DNA from: CAZZKF01 sp964654995 | Lineage (GTDB): Bacteria; Pseudomonadota; Alphaproteobacteria; CAZZKF01 | Direction: 5' to 3' | Assembly (NCBI GenBank): GCA_964654995.1 | Contig: CAZZKF010000002.1 | Location: forward strand, 57,361-121,360 | Length of the DNA: 64,000 bases | Part shown: piece by piece, positions 15,666 to 24,667 of the stretch | How positions within the stretch are numbered: position 1 is the stretch's first letter | Layout of the letters: the number at the start of each line of letters is the position of its first letter | The notes under the pieces: model-generated | Seen by the model: the letters and a program-made list of their open reading frames with translations, nothing else | Databases searched by the model: none | Told to the model about the DNA's origin: nothing | Made by a program: the position numbers and the translations under genes

Positions 15666-18083
15666 TCACCTCTTGTCTCCATCATCTGCGGCGCGCCGCG
15701 ATGCCGCCCTGCCCGGGATTCCCCGTCGTCGTTGCTGATCCGACCCCGACCAAAGCAACAGGCCCGGGAGCAACAGCAAATCCATCACCAAAGCAAACGC
15801 CAGCGTAATCGAGGCCAGGCTGCCCAGCCCCCAGGTCGGCGCGAAGCCGGACATCAACAGGGCGGAAAACCCGGTAATCAGCACCGCCGTGGTCACGCAC
15901 AGTGCCTTGCCGACCCGCGAAAAGGCATATTCGATGGCCGCAGCCGGGCTGAGCTTCAGATCTCGCAAGCCCCGCAAATAGCGGGTCAGCAGATGAATGG
16001 TGTCGTCGACGACAATTCCGAAGGTCACCGCAGCAACGATTGAAATGGCGATGCCCACCCGACCCACCGTCCAGCCCCAGACTCCGAATCCCATGATCGC
16101 CGGCATCAGATTGGGGATCAGGCTCAGCAGTCCGATCCGGACGCTGCGCAGCGCCAGCACCAGCAGCGCCGAGACCAGCGTCAGCGCAATCAGGGTGCCG
16201 GACAGCATCGACGCGATGTTGCGCTGCGACATGTAAGCGAACATCAAGGCCATGCCCGAGCCCCGGACCCGAAAACCGGCGCCGGGCTCGCCTTCACGTA
16301 CATTTGCGAACCAGGCCTCGGCACGGCGATTGAACGCCCGCACGCCGGCGGACGACAGGCCGCGGGTGGTCACCGTCACTCGGGTTGCCGCCTTGGCTAC
16401 GTCGATGCGGTCATTGAGGTCGAGCCCCTGTGGCAGCGACATCTCGTACAACAACAGGTACTGCGCCACCTCATCCGGGGTTTCCGGCAATCGGTCATAG
16501 GCCGGGTCGTCGGCATGCAGGTTCTTGTTCAGGCGCTTGAGGATATCAGTCAGCGCAAAAACATGGGCAACATCCGGCTGGCTGCGGGCCCAGGCCGCGA
16601 AGCGATCGACGATCCCGAGCACCGCCGGATCGTACAGTCCCCCATCGCGCCCGGTATCGATCATGTAATCGACGGCATTGACGCCGGTCAGCCGAGTCCG
16701 CACGACGTCCGTATCCTGACGCAGCTGGAATCGGTGATCGAAATATTCGACCCAGTTGTCATCCAGCTCGATCCTCTGGATGCCGGTGGCCAGCACCGCC
16801 GCAACGATCAGAGAGCCCCAGACAATGGCCCGGCGGTGGCCGATCACAAAGCGGGCCAGGGACGCCATCTTGGCGCCGTTCTCGCGCCCGGGTTCCGGTG
16901 AGACCGGCCGGCGGCCGGGCATCAGCGAAAGCAGCGCCGGCAGGAACCCGAGCGCCAGCGCCATGCCGACGACGACGCCAAAGGCGACAAGATTGCCGAG
17001 ATCCCGAAACGGCGGGGATTCCGAGGCATTCAGGCTCAAAAACCCGATCGTGGTCGTCAGCCCGGTCAGCACGATCGGCCAGATGTTGACGCGCAGAGCC
17101 ATGACCACCGCCCGCAGCTGTCCGGCCCCACGGCGGCGACGCTCGAGCATGGCGGTGACGATATGGACACTGCTGGCGATGCCAAGCGTCAGCACGATGG
17201 TCGGGCTCGAGGCGGAGCCCGGGTTGAGAACAATTCCCATCCAGCCCGCTGCCCCGAGCACAGACAGGGCGGAGAAACCGGCCACCAGCAAGGTCGCCAG
17301 AGTCGCGGTCCAGGATTTCAGGATGACCCGCAGCATCAGTGCGATAAGCACCGCCATCGCCGGCGCGAGCGTCGTGAGGTCGCGCATCGTCGCTTCAGCA
17401 AAAGCAGCCGACAGCATGACATTGCCGGTGAGGTAAAGGCGAACGCCGGGATGCTGCGCTTCAATTTCCCGGGCCAGTCGATTGGCTGCTGCGGCCGCGT
17501 TTTCGGCGGCCAGCGGCTCATCCGGTGGATAGACCAGGTTGATCCGGACGCCGGCGATGTCGCCGCGCTCGGAGACCAGGGCATTGACCAGCAGGGGCTC
17601 ACTGAGGGCGATTTGGCGAATGCGAGCCAGATCCTCGGCCGTCAGTGCGGCGATCTCGGGAACAAGATCGGTGATTACGAGGTCGTCGCCTTGCGCCGAA
17701 CTGTGCTGGTAATTGGTCAGACTGTCGACGCGAACCGCGTAAGGCAGCCGCCAGGCCCGTTCGGTAAGATCGAAAATCGCCGCCAGCGCCTCGACGGTAA
17801 AGACATCATTGGAATCCGGTGCGACCGCAATCAGGAGATCGTTGTTTTCGGTAAACCGGCGCTCGATCTCCTCAAGGGTCAGGCGTTGAATGTTGTCGGG
17901 GCCGAAAAACACCCGGGCATCATTGCTGTGGCGGGTCTGCGCCACGCCGAGCCCCAGGACCGCCATCGTCACCAGCGTCACGGTGATGATCGCATAACGG
18001 AAGCGGATGACGCCGAGGGCGAAATCTCGACCCGCGCTGCCTGCGATCAACCGCCCCGCCATGACCACCCTGCCCTTTCCCAA
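15666..18083 (-). CDS. RND-superfamily (MMPL/Patched-like) exporter
   Basis: An inner-membrane transporter of 805 residues with the duplicated RND architecture. Helix 1 is at about 25-47, a large periplasmic loop follows (about 50-225), and then a block of five to six helices. The second half repeats this with its own helix, loop and helix block. The first helix block carries the SSD-like pattern (SASSPTIVLTLGIASSVHIV) and the second FGIVVDDTIHLLTRYLRG, where the central acidic pair is usual for proton coupling. The family exports lipids or other hydrophobic compounds. The start is ATG 18083 or ATG 18062. It is divergent from prsT and may move an EPS- or envelope-related lipid, which is inferred from position only. 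Confidence 0.9.
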   Translation of the reverse strand: MGKGRVVMAGRLIAGSAGRDFALGVIRFRYAIITVTLVTMAVLGLGVAQTRHSNDARVFFGPDNIQRLTLEEIERRFTENNDLLIAVAPDSNDVFTVEALAAIFDLTERAWRLPYAVRVDSLTNYQHSSAQGDDLVITDLVPEIAALTAEDLARIRQIALSEPLLVNALVSERGDIAGVRINLVYPPDEPLAAENAAAAANRLAREIEAQHPGVRLYLTGNVMLSAAFAEATMRDLTTLAPAMAVLIALMLRVILKSWTATLATLLVAGFSALSVLGAAGWMGIVLNPGSASSPTIVLTLGIASSVHIVTAMLERRRRGAGQLRAVVMALRVNIWPIVLTGLTTTIGFLSLNASESPPFRDLGNLVAFGVVVGMALALGFLPALLSLMPGRRPVSPEPGRENGAKMASLARFVIGHRRAIVWGSLIVAAVLATGIQRIELDDNWVEYFDHRFQLRQDTDVVRTRLTGVNAVDYMIDTGRDGGLYDPAVLGIVDRFAAWARSQPDVAHVFALTDILKRLNKNLHADDPAYDRLPETPDEVAQYLLLYEMSLPQGLDLNDRIDVAKAATRVTVTTRGLSSAGVRAFNRRAEAWFANVREGEPGAGFRVRGSGMALMFAYMSQRNIASMLSGTLIALTLVSALLVLALRSVRIGLLSLIPNLMPAIMGFGVWGWTVGRVGIAISIVAAVTFGIVVDDTIHLLTRYLRGLRDLKLSPAAAIEYAFSRVGKALCVTTAVLITGFSALLMSGFAPTWGLGSLASITLAFALVMDLLLLPGLLLWSGSDQQRRRGIPGRAASRRAADDGDKR

Positions 18084-18275
18084 CCGGCTGCCAAGCTACC
18101 CTATCGCCGATCGGCTGTCATCCTGGTGGGTGCGTGGCCGGACGGGCGGCGTTGAACCATCCGGGCTTGCTCCATTCGCCAGCAGTGACATAGTGTTAAC
18201 CGAAATCGGGTATCGATGGGTGAGATCGGCGCCTGTCCGGAAGGCGGGCCGGTCGGGGGCGATAAGGAGCGGTTT
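18084..18275. other. Divergent promoter region between RND exporter and prsT
   Basis: 192 bp separate the two divergent starts and should hold both promoters. I find no convincing -24/-12 or -35/-10 pair and no PrsR-type box. AAGGAG at 18264-18269, 6 nt before GTG 18276, is a strong ribosome binding site and decides the prsT start. Confidence 0.5.
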
Positions 18276-21107
18276 GTGTCAATCATGTCCAATTTCGTCA
18301 ATCATTGCCGGACAACATCGTTCGGAAAAACCGGCCTGCTTGTGATTTTTCTGGCGGTTTTCGGGCTCGGATTGGCGTCTTGCGACGAAACCGCCAATCT
18401 GACCGCCCAACAGCATCTCGATCGGGCCAAGTCATTTCAGGTTGCCGGCGATTTACGCAGCAGCGTGATCGAACTCAAGAATGCGCTGCAAAAGAACCCG
18501 GACAGTGCGCCGGCGCGCTTCCTGCTGGGCGTGATTTACAATGACCTGGGCAACGGCGAGGCGGCAGAGAAAGAATTGTCGCGGGCGGCGGCCCTGGGAA
18601 TTGATCCGAAATCCGTGGCCATTCCCCTGGGCCAGGCCTGGTTGTTGCAACGCCAGTTCGACAAGGTTCTGTCCCAACTTTCGTTCACCGAGCAGGACGC
18701 CCCGGAATACAAGGCGGCCATTCTCGTTCTTCATGGTCAGGCCTATCGCCAGCAACGGCAGTTGGGCAAGGCCGAGGAGACGTTTCAGGCGGCACTGGCC
18801 TGGCAGAACGGCAATTTGCGGGCCCTGGTCGGGCTTGGCCAAGTGGCGCTCGACCGGCTCGACCGGGACCGCGCTCGCACGCTGCTCAAGCAGGCGATGG
18901 CTCAGGATCCGAATGACCCGGAGGTTCTGGCGCTCGAAGGCGATGTCGCTTTTGCCGACCAGAAATATGCCGAATCGGAAGCCGCTTACCGCCGTCTCGT
19001 GGCGATGCGCCAGGACAACATCCGACCGCGCACCGGTCTGGCGCTGGCCCTGATCGCCCAGGGCAAGACCAAGCCGGCGATCGAGATTCTCGACGACATC
19101 CTGAGTTTTCTCCCCGATGCCCTGCAGGTCAATTACCTGAGAGCCCTGGCGGCTTACCGGGCCGAAGACTATGAGACGGCCAAGACCCATGTCGTAAAGG
19201 TCCTGTCCCGCCAGCCCGCCCATTTGCCGTCGATATTCCTGGCCGGGGCGACGAGCTATGCCCTCGGACAATACGAACAGGCCGCGAATTATCTTCGTCG
19301 CTTCGTAGCCAGCGTCCCCGGCCATGACGTCGCCCGCAGGCTGCTGGCAGCGACATTTTTGCGCCTTGAGCGGCGCGATGAAGCTCTGGAAACCTTGAGC
19401 CCGCTGGCCGAGAACTCCGATGACGCCGAGATTCTCGACATGGTCGGGATGGTCGCCATCCGCAGCGGCGATTACATCAGCGGCAGCCGCTATCTCGAGC
19501 GCGCGGTCACGCTCAACCCCGAGGATGCCAGGGTCCGCGCCGACCTCGGGGCGTCGCGCATTGCCATGGGCGACACCGAACAGGGGCTCAAAGACCTTGA
19601 ATCCGCACTCAAGCTCGACCCCAAACTGGAAAAGGCCGCTGCCCTGCGGGTCATCACCCTGCTGAGATCGCGGAATTATCCCCTGGCGCTTGCCGCGGCC
19701 GATGAGATACTGGATCGAAAACCCGGGAACGCCAATGGACTGGTGCTCAAGGGCCTGGCGCTTTTTGGCCTCGGTCGGCGCGACGATGCCCAGGCAGCGT
19801 TTGAAAAGGCCTTCGAGCTGGTCCCCGGTCACGCCACGGCCGGAGCAAACCTGGCCACGCTGGCGGTCCTGCGGGAGGATTTCGACGCGGCCCGCGCATA
19901 TCTGGAAAAAGTCGTTGCCGCGAATCCCGGAAATGCCATGGCCATGGTTCAGCTCGCCTACCTGGCAAGCCGCGAAGGCCGGCGCGACGAAGTCATCTCG
20001 TGGCTGGAGAAGGCCGTCGAGGCGACGCCCCAATACCCGGTGCCACGGGTGTTCCTGGGTCAGGAGTACCTGCAGGCCGGACAACCGCTGAAAGCCCTGG
20101 CGGTCACTCAGCCGGCACTCAAGGATTATCCCAGGCAGGCCGAACTTCTGGCCGTCGTGGCCGCGGCTCAACTGGAAACCAGCCAATACGCGGACGCGGT
20201 GATCACACTTCAAGCCCTGATCAAGGAGCGGCCCAAGCAGATCTCCGCTTATATGGAGCTGGCCCGCGCCCAGGCCATCCTGGGGCACCGCGCGGAAATG
20301 CGCGAAACGCTCGAGCAGGCCCTGGCGGTCGATCCCGACCGCCTGGAAACGCAGGTTTCGCTGGCCCGAATGGCTTTGTTCGAGGGGCGCCTCGATGAGG
20401 CTGAAGCCTTTATCTCGCGGCTTTCGGAAAGCCATCCCGATCATTTCCTGGTCCAGGATCTGGAGGGCATGCTGGCCATGCGCAAGGGCCAACCACGCGA
20501 CGCCATTCTGGCGCTGGAACGGATCAAGCCCGAACAAAGAACCGCACGGGTGACGCTTACCCTGGCGCGGGCAAAATGGATCACCGGCCAGCAGGACGGC
20601 GCCATCACCGTCCTGACCGACTGGATCGCGGAGCACCCGCGCGATGCCCGGGCTCTTGGCGAGCTCGGAAACTACCAGCTGGCACGCAACCAGCTGGCCG
20701 AGGCCGACAAGACATTTACCCGCATCACCGAGCTGCTGCCCGACAACTGGGGGGCCTACAACAATCTGGCCTGGGTGGCCCATCAGCGCGGCATGCTGAA
20801 GCGGGCGCTTCGTTATGCCCGCAAGGCCCTCGATCTTGACCCCGACAATCCGGCGATCCTTGATACTCTGGCAATGATCGAGCTCGATGACGGCAACGCG
20901 GCAGAAGCACTGGAATTGATGCGCAAGGCTGTGGACGAGCTGGGTGATTCCCTCAACCCGGTTTTTGATTATCACCTGGCACGGGCGCTGGCCGCCAATG
21001 ACGAAAGCGAAGAGGCGCGCACCATTCTGCGCCGCCTGCTGGCCGAGCCCCAACCATTTTTCGGCCGGGCCGAAGCCGCGGCCCTGTACCGGAAACTCGG
21101 GGGCTGA
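18276..21107 (+). CDS. prsT: XrtA/PEP-CTERM system TPR-repeat lipoprotein PrsT
   Basis: A lipoprotein of 943 residues. The signal peptide (about residues 19-35) ends in the lipobox LASC with Cys36, after which nearly the whole protein is tetratricopeptide repeats (for example the unit ending LARNQLAEADKTFTRI). Length, lipobox and opening repeat match the PEP-CTERM system TPR lipoprotein family (TIGR02917). The GTG start is set by AAGGAG at 18264-18269; in-frame alternatives upstream lack one. It is likely anchored in the outer or inner membrane and acts as a scaffold for exopolysaccharide export or PEP-CTERM protein handling (known association of the family, mechanism unknown). The ThiF-nitroreductase gene follows after 22 bp and is probably in the same operon. 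Confidence 0.94.
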   Translation: MSIMSNFVNHCRTTSFGKTGLLVIFLAVFGLGLASCDETANLTAQQHLDRAKSFQVAGDLRSSVIELKNALQKNPDSAPARFLLGVIYNDLGNGEAAEKELSRAAALGIDPKSVAIPLGQAWLLQRQFDKVLSQLSFTEQDAPEYKAAILVLHGQAYRQQRQLGKAEETFQAALAWQNGNLRALVGLGQVALDRLDRDRARTLLKQAMAQDPNDPEVLALEGDVAFADQKYAESEAAYRRLVAMRQDNIRPRTGLALALIAQGKTKPAIEILDDILSFLPDALQVNYLRALAAYRAEDYETAKTHVVKVLSRQPAHLPSIFLAGATSYALGQYEQAANYLRRFVASVPGHDVARRLLAATFLRLERRDEALETLSPLAENSDDAEILDMVGMVAIRSGDYISGSRYLERAVTLNPEDARVRADLGASRIAMGDTEQGLKDLESALKLDPKLEKAAALRVITLLRSRNYPLALAAADEILDRKPGNANGLVLKGLALFGLGRRDDAQAAFEKAFELVPGHATAGANLATLAVLREDFDAARAYLEKVVAANPGNAMAMVQLAYLASREGRRDEVISWLEKAVEATPQYPVPRVFLGQEYLQAGQPLKALAVTQPALKDYPRQAELLAVVAAAQLETSQYADAVITLQALIKERPKQISAYMELARAQAILGHRAEMRETLEQALAVDPDRLETQVSLARMALFEGRLDEAEAFISRLSESHPDHFLVQDLEGMLAMRKGQPRDAILALERIKPEQRTARVTLTLARAKWITGQQDGAITVLTDWIAEHPRDARALGELGNYQLARNQLAEADKTFTRITELLPDNWGAYNNLAWVAHQRGMLKRALRYARKALDLDPDNPAILDTLAMIELDDGNAAEALELMRKAVDELGDSLNPVFDYHLARALAANDESEEARTILRRLLAEPQPFFGRAEAAALYRKLGG

Positions 21108-21129
21108 GCCCCGCACCGCGCCGCCCGCC

Positions 21130-23181
21130 ATGCCCGATCATCCCCTGCCCTTTCAGTACCAGACCGCCTTCTCCCGGAACGTCGGCTGGCTGACCGACTG
21201 GGAACAGCAGGTCCTGCGCGAAAAACGCATCGCCGTGGCCGGGCTGGGCGGTGTCGGAGGCGTTCACCTTCTGACGCTGGCACGCTTCGGCTTCGAACGC
21301 TTTCACATCGCTGACCCGGATACCTTCGAACTGGTCAATTTCAATCGCCAGGCCGGTGCAACATTGCCGACGCTGGGCATGCCCAAGGCCTGGGTGATGG
21401 CGGCCATGGCCCGCGACGTCAACCCGCAGGCCGACATCGCCGTGTTCGAGGAGGGCGTGAATGAGAGCAATCTGGAACGGTTCCTCGATGGTGTCGATCT
21501 GTTCATCGACGGCTTTGATTTTTTCGCCCTCGATATTCGCGCCAAACTGTTCGCCCATTGTGCCGAGCGCGGCATTCCGGCGATTACCGCAGCGCCACTG
21601 GGCATGGGCGTGGCCTACCTGCTGTTTCTTCCCGGGGGCATGACGTTCGAGGACTATTTCCGGCTGGATGGCCTGCCGGAGTTGCGAAAGTACGTGAACT
21701 TTGCGCTCGGACTGGCCCCCAAGGGATATCATCGGCGCTATCTCATTGACCCCAGCCGGCTTGATCTGGCCAGCCGCCGGGGACCGTCAACGGTTGCTGC
21801 TTGCCAACTCTGTGCGGGTGTGGCAGCCGTCGAGGCGGTGAAGATTCTTCTGCGGCGCGGACCGCGGCGCCCGGCCCCGTGGTACCATCATTTCGATCCC
21901 TATCTCGGGCGCTGGACGTCACGTCGCCTGTGGCTGGGCAATCGCAGTCCGCTGCAGACGATCAAGCTTCATGCCGCTTATCGGTTGGCGAAAAGGCTGA
22001 CACACGGCGCCTTTCCGGAACCGGAGGCACCAACGCGCACCGGGATCGAGCGAATTCTCGAACTCGCCCGCTGGGCGCCGAGTGGCGACAATACCCAGCC
22101 ATGGCGGTTCGAGATTAAAGGCAAAGACCGCCTGACGATCGAAATCCGGACCCGGCCCGAGACCGACATTTACGATTACAATCGCGGCCAGCCGACCCTG
22201 CTGTCGGCGGGATTTCTGCTGGAGAGCCTTAAAATCGCGGCGTCCGAACAGGGCCTGGCCTGCTCTTGGTCCTACCTGGGGGCGGAAGGCGATGCTCATC
22301 GCATCGACGTCCGGTTCACGGCCGATGACAGACTGCGCCCGGACCCGCTTTTGGCCTATCTGCCCATCCGTTCGGTCGATCGCAGGCCCTATCGTGCGCA
22401 CCGCCTGAGCGAGCACGAGAAGGAAGCCCTGTCCACCTGCCTTGGCCCCGGCCTGCGCCTGCGCTGGCACGACGGTCTGGCCGCGCGCTGGCGCATCGCC
22501 CGGATTAATGCGCGGGCCACCGACATCCGGCTGCGCAGCCCCGCGGCGTTTGAGACCCACCGGCGGGTGATCGACTGGGACAGCCGCTTCAGCCCCGATC
22601 GCATTCCCGGCGCCGCCCTGGGGCTCGATGCCCTCACATTGCGGCTGACACGCTGGCTGATGACAAGCTGGCAACGGATGCGCATGCTCAAATACATGCC
22701 CGGCGGTACTCTGTTGGCGCGGATTGAAATGGACCTCCTGCCAGGCCTGTTCTGCGGCGCTCATTTTACTATCGAATGGGAGGACGCTGGCTCGGGTCCC
22801 GTTGCCGGCGATGGGACTGCATCGGAAATCGTTCGGCTGCTCGAGACCGGCGCCGCGCTGCAACGCCTTTGGCTGACGGCGACGCGGCTGGGGCTGGCGC
22901 TGCAGCCGAGTCTGGCCCCATTGTGTTTCGCCCACCATGCACGCAAGGGTGCCCTCATGAAAGAAGGCGCTGCCCAGCAGCGCCGCGGCCGGCGCCTGGT
23001 TGCCGCCCTGTCGAAGCAGTTCGCAGCAACGCCGGAGCATTGGTTGTTCCTCGGCCGCATTGGCCGGCCGCGCAAGCCAAGCCGAACGTCGCGCTCGCTG
23101 CGCCGTCCAATTGCGGAGCTGAAGAAGCTCCCAGCCGCTGCTGCCACCACATCATTCCCTGACAAACGACGACAGCAATAG
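21130..23181 (+). CDS. ThiF/E1-like adenylyltransferase fused to nitroreductase (Rv1355c-like)
   Basis: A fusion of 683 residues. The N-terminal half (about 1-270) is a ThiF/MoeB/E1-type adenylyltransferase with the nucleotide-binding GLGGVGG, the acidic DPDTFELVNFNRQ segment and a single CxxC (CQLC), where many relatives have two zinc-binding pairs. The C-terminal half (about 300 on) is a nitroreductase-like FMN domain opening with RWAPSGDNTQPWRF. The two-domain order resembles the Mycobacterium Rv1355c family (by recall). E1-like enzymes adenylate a carboxyl end, and nitroreductase-fold partners dehydrogenate azolines in thiazole/oxazole peptide pathways, but no precursor peptide is visible here. 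ATG 21130 is chosen because homology begins there; the frame upstream runs inside prsT. The last about 60 residues are Lys/Arg/Ser-rich and probably disordered. Confidence 0.88.
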   Translation: MPDHPLPFQYQTAFSRNVGWLTDWEQQVLREKRIAVAGLGGVGGVHLLTLARFGFERFHIADPDTFELVNFNRQAGATLPTLGMPKAWVMAAMARDVNPQADIAVFEEGVNESNLERFLDGVDLFIDGFDFFALDIRAKLFAHCAERGIPAITAAPLGMGVAYLLFLPGGMTFEDYFRLDGLPELRKYVNFALGLAPKGYHRRYLIDPSRLDLASRRGPSTVAACQLCAGVAAVEAVKILLRRGPRRPAPWYHHFDPYLGRWTSRRLWLGNRSPLQTIKLHAAYRLAKRLTHGAFPEPEAPTRTGIERILELARWAPSGDNTQPWRFEIKGKDRLTIEIRTRPETDIYDYNRGQPTLLSAGFLLESLKIAASEQGLACSWSYLGAEGDAHRIDVRFTADDRLRPDPLLAYLPIRSVDRRPYRAHRLSEHEKEALSTCLGPGLRLRWHDGLAARWRIARINARATDIRLRSPAAFETHRRVIDWDSRFSPDRIPGAALGLDALTLRLTRWLMTSWQRMRMLKYMPGGTLLARIEMDLLPGLFCGAHFTIEWEDAGSGPVAGDGTASEIVRLLETGAALQRLWLTATRLGLALQPSLAPLCFAHHARKGALMKEGAAQQRRGRRLVAALSKQFAATPEHWLFLGRIGRPRKPSRTSRSLRRPIAELKKLPAAAATTSFPDKRRQQ

Positions 23182-23226
23182 CAATAGAGAGCCCCGGTTA
23201 TGGCCGGTGCCAACCATGGCCCCAAT

Positions 23227-23255
23227 AAAAAAGCCCCCGGCCGAAGCCGGGGGCT
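23227..23255 (-). terminator. Rho-independent terminator of the PEP-CTERM gene
   Basis: Perfect 10-bp stem AGCCCCCGGC (23232-23241) and GCCGGGGGCT (23246-23255) with a CGAA/TTCG tetraloop. On the minus strand it is followed by a six-base T run (23232-23227), the classic intrinsic terminator. It serves the leftward PEP-CTERM gene that ends at 23298 and also lies between the convergent ThiF-nitroreductase and PEP-CTERM genes. Confidence 0.93.
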
Positions 23256-23297
23256 CGAGTGCGGCACAGGTTTCGTGCCGAATTCAGGGATTGCGTC

Positions 23298-24161
23298 CTA
23301 GGCTGCCTTGCGGCGGCGACGGCTCAGGGCACCAAGGCCGACAAGTCCGATGCCCAGCAGACCGAGAGTCGCCGGCTCGGGGATCTTGCGCAGCCGCAGT
23401 TTCACGATGACGTCGCTGGTCGCGCCCTCTTCAGTGACGAAGAAGCCAACCTGAGAGCTGTCGTCGCCGGGAAGATCACGGCCAAACAGGGCCCCCATCT
23501 CGCCATTGGTCTTCGAAAGATCCAGGCCGTCGATCTCCAAGGTCAGGATGAAGTCCATGTCCATGAAGCTGAACGGCACCGTCAGAGCCTCAGGATTGAG
23601 GATGACGAAGATGTCGTCGCAGGGCTTCGAGTCGCCGGCCGGGCACGGACCGGGGGCGAAGTTCGGAGTCTCGAAGAACTCAATCAGGAAGGTCGTGAAT
23701 ATGGATGGCAGCGGCGGCCCCGGAGGTGACGTCGGCGTCAGCGTGAACATCTCCAGAATGGTCGTGCTCTCCAGGGTCTGGAAGTTCTCCGAAATCGAGT
23801 TGTTGGCATGCCGCAGCGTGGAGCCGTCAACAACCGCGCCGTTGGCGGTGATCGAACCGTTATTGCTTACGCCTTCGACAATCTCCAGAGAGCTCCGCGG
23901 ATCGCCATCGGGATCGCCCCATGAAACCTTGGAATGGACGGGATTGCCGCTAACAACGGCCGTACCCCCCTCAAGGAACGGGCAAGTGCCCGGATCACCC
24001 GCGGTGCAGACGACGCTGCTATCCACGAAGCCGCCCAGCAGATCCCAGTTAAAGGTGACTGGTGCGGCGTGGACGCTGCCGGCAATCGCCATCATGGCCA
24101 ATCCTGCGGTGGCACCGCCAAGTGCCGGAAGCATCCCTTTTATCTTATTTCTGATTGTCAT
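23298..24161 (-). CDS. PEP-CTERM sorting-domain protein (THxN-like family)
   Basis: A secreted protein of 287 residues. It has a signal peptide (cleavage expected near residue 32, VHA) and a C-terminal exosortase sorting signal: IPEPATLGLLG at about 260, a hydrophobic helix, then RRRRK. XrtA-type exosortase should cut at the PEP motif and release or anchor the protein at the cell surface. The mature part contains VSWGDPDGD and a later RHANNSI segment, resembling the THxN family of PEP-CTERM proteins (by recall). ATG 24161 is preferred over ATG 24176 because GAGGGA lies just upstream of it. It is preceded by a sigma-54 promoter and two PrsR-type boxes and followed by an intrinsic terminator, so it is a single-gene transcript. 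Function of the mature domain is unknown. Confidence 0.94.
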   Translation of the reverse strand: MTIRNKIKGMLPALGGATAGLAMMAIAGSVHAAPVTFNWDLLGGFVDSSVVCTAGDPGTCPFLEGGTAVVSGNPVHSKVSWGDPDGDPRSSLEIVEGVSNNGSITANGAVVDGSTLRHANNSISENFQTLESTTILEMFTLTPTSPPGPPLPSIFTTFLIEFFETPNFAPGPCPAGDSKPCDDIFVILNPEALTVPFSFMDMDFILTLEIDGLDLSKTNGEMGALFGRDLPGDDSSQVGFFVTEEGATSDVIVKLRLRKIPEPATLGLLGIGLVGLGALSRRRRKAA

Positions 24162-24290
24162 AGCTTTTTCCCTCATTCCACAAAATCATCAAATCTTTCG
24201 TTTCGCATCGCCGGGTTTCGGTGTTCGCCTGGTTGCTGCTCTTGCCTCTGTCTCGGGCACAGGCCGGTTCGATACCCTGCCCAAAAGGAA

Positions 24291-24306
24291 TGCAGAAACT
24301 ATGCCA
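24291..24306 (-). promoter_or_regulatory. Sigma-54 (-24/-12) promoter of the PEP-CTERM gene
   Basis: The minus strand reads TGGCATAGTTTCTGCA. This fits the sigma-54 consensus TGGCAC-N5-TTGCA with the invariant GG and GC pairs exactly 10 nt apart. Transcription would start near 24280, giving a leader of about 120 nt to ATG 24161. The first PrsR-type box is about 65 bp upstream of the -24 element, a usual distance for an enhancer-bound activator. Confidence 0.8.
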
Positions 24307-24370
24307 AACTAACAGACCCCTGAAATATCAATACGTTGCAGAATCGCACGCCCAATTAACCTTGCCAACC

Positions 24371-24388
24371 TGTAAAAAAATCCGACAC
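24371..24388. promoter_or_regulatory. PEP-CTERM box, copy 1 (candidate PrsR binding site)
   Basis: TGTAAAAAAATCCGACAC, identical over 18 bp to the copy at 24503-24520, with TGT...ACA dyad ends as expected for a Fis-type dimer. It lies upstream of a sigma-54 promoter for a PEP-CTERM gene in a locus that encodes PrsR. The family name 'PEP-CTERM-box response regulator' reflects such a motif; binding by this PrsR is inferred. Confidence 0.8.
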
Positions 24389-24502
24389 TTTCCGCAACGG
24401 TTTGGTGGCGCGTTCAGGAAAATCCCTGATCATTGCCTCTCTGCCTCTTCTTTCCGCATTAGAGATCAAGGTGTTAAGAGAAAGCGGGACGCTTTGAGAA
24501 AG

Positions 24503-24520
24503 TGTAAAAAAATCCGACAC
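24503..24520. promoter_or_regulatory. PEP-CTERM box, copy 2 (candidate PrsR binding site)
   Basis: A second exact copy of TGTAAAAAAATCCGACAC in the same orientation, 132 bp from copy 1. Here the dyad is longer by one base (GTGT...ACAC, from 24502). Two enhancer sites in tandem suggest cooperative activator binding. Confidence 0.8.
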
Positions 24521-24667
24521 CACCGTCCTGATACGGTCTGATCGACATCGAATGCGCGTGGCAAGGCCAGGGTTACGAAGGTCAAAGCCCGCCGTCCGCG
24601 CCATTGCCGGCCGGCGTGTTGAGCGCTTTCGCTGGCCCGCCGGTCTACCGTCTAAGCGGGGTGGGCT

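Larger units (their letters stand above)
24177..24667. other. Regulatory region upstream of the PEP-CTERM gene
   Basis: About 490 bp without a gene between the PEP-CTERM gene and the end of the acyltransferase gene. It holds, from left to right, a long leader (about 120 nt), a sigma-54 promoter and two identical 18-bp boxes, each listed separately. It is AT-richer than flanking coding DNA. Short open frames here show no family resemblance. Confidence 0.8.

Noticed and set aside
18453..21131. An open frame of 892 codons on the minus strand opposite prsT
   Set aside because: It mirrors the TPR lipoprotein on the other strand, has no start signal or family resemblance, and such long antisense frames are common in high-GC DNA.
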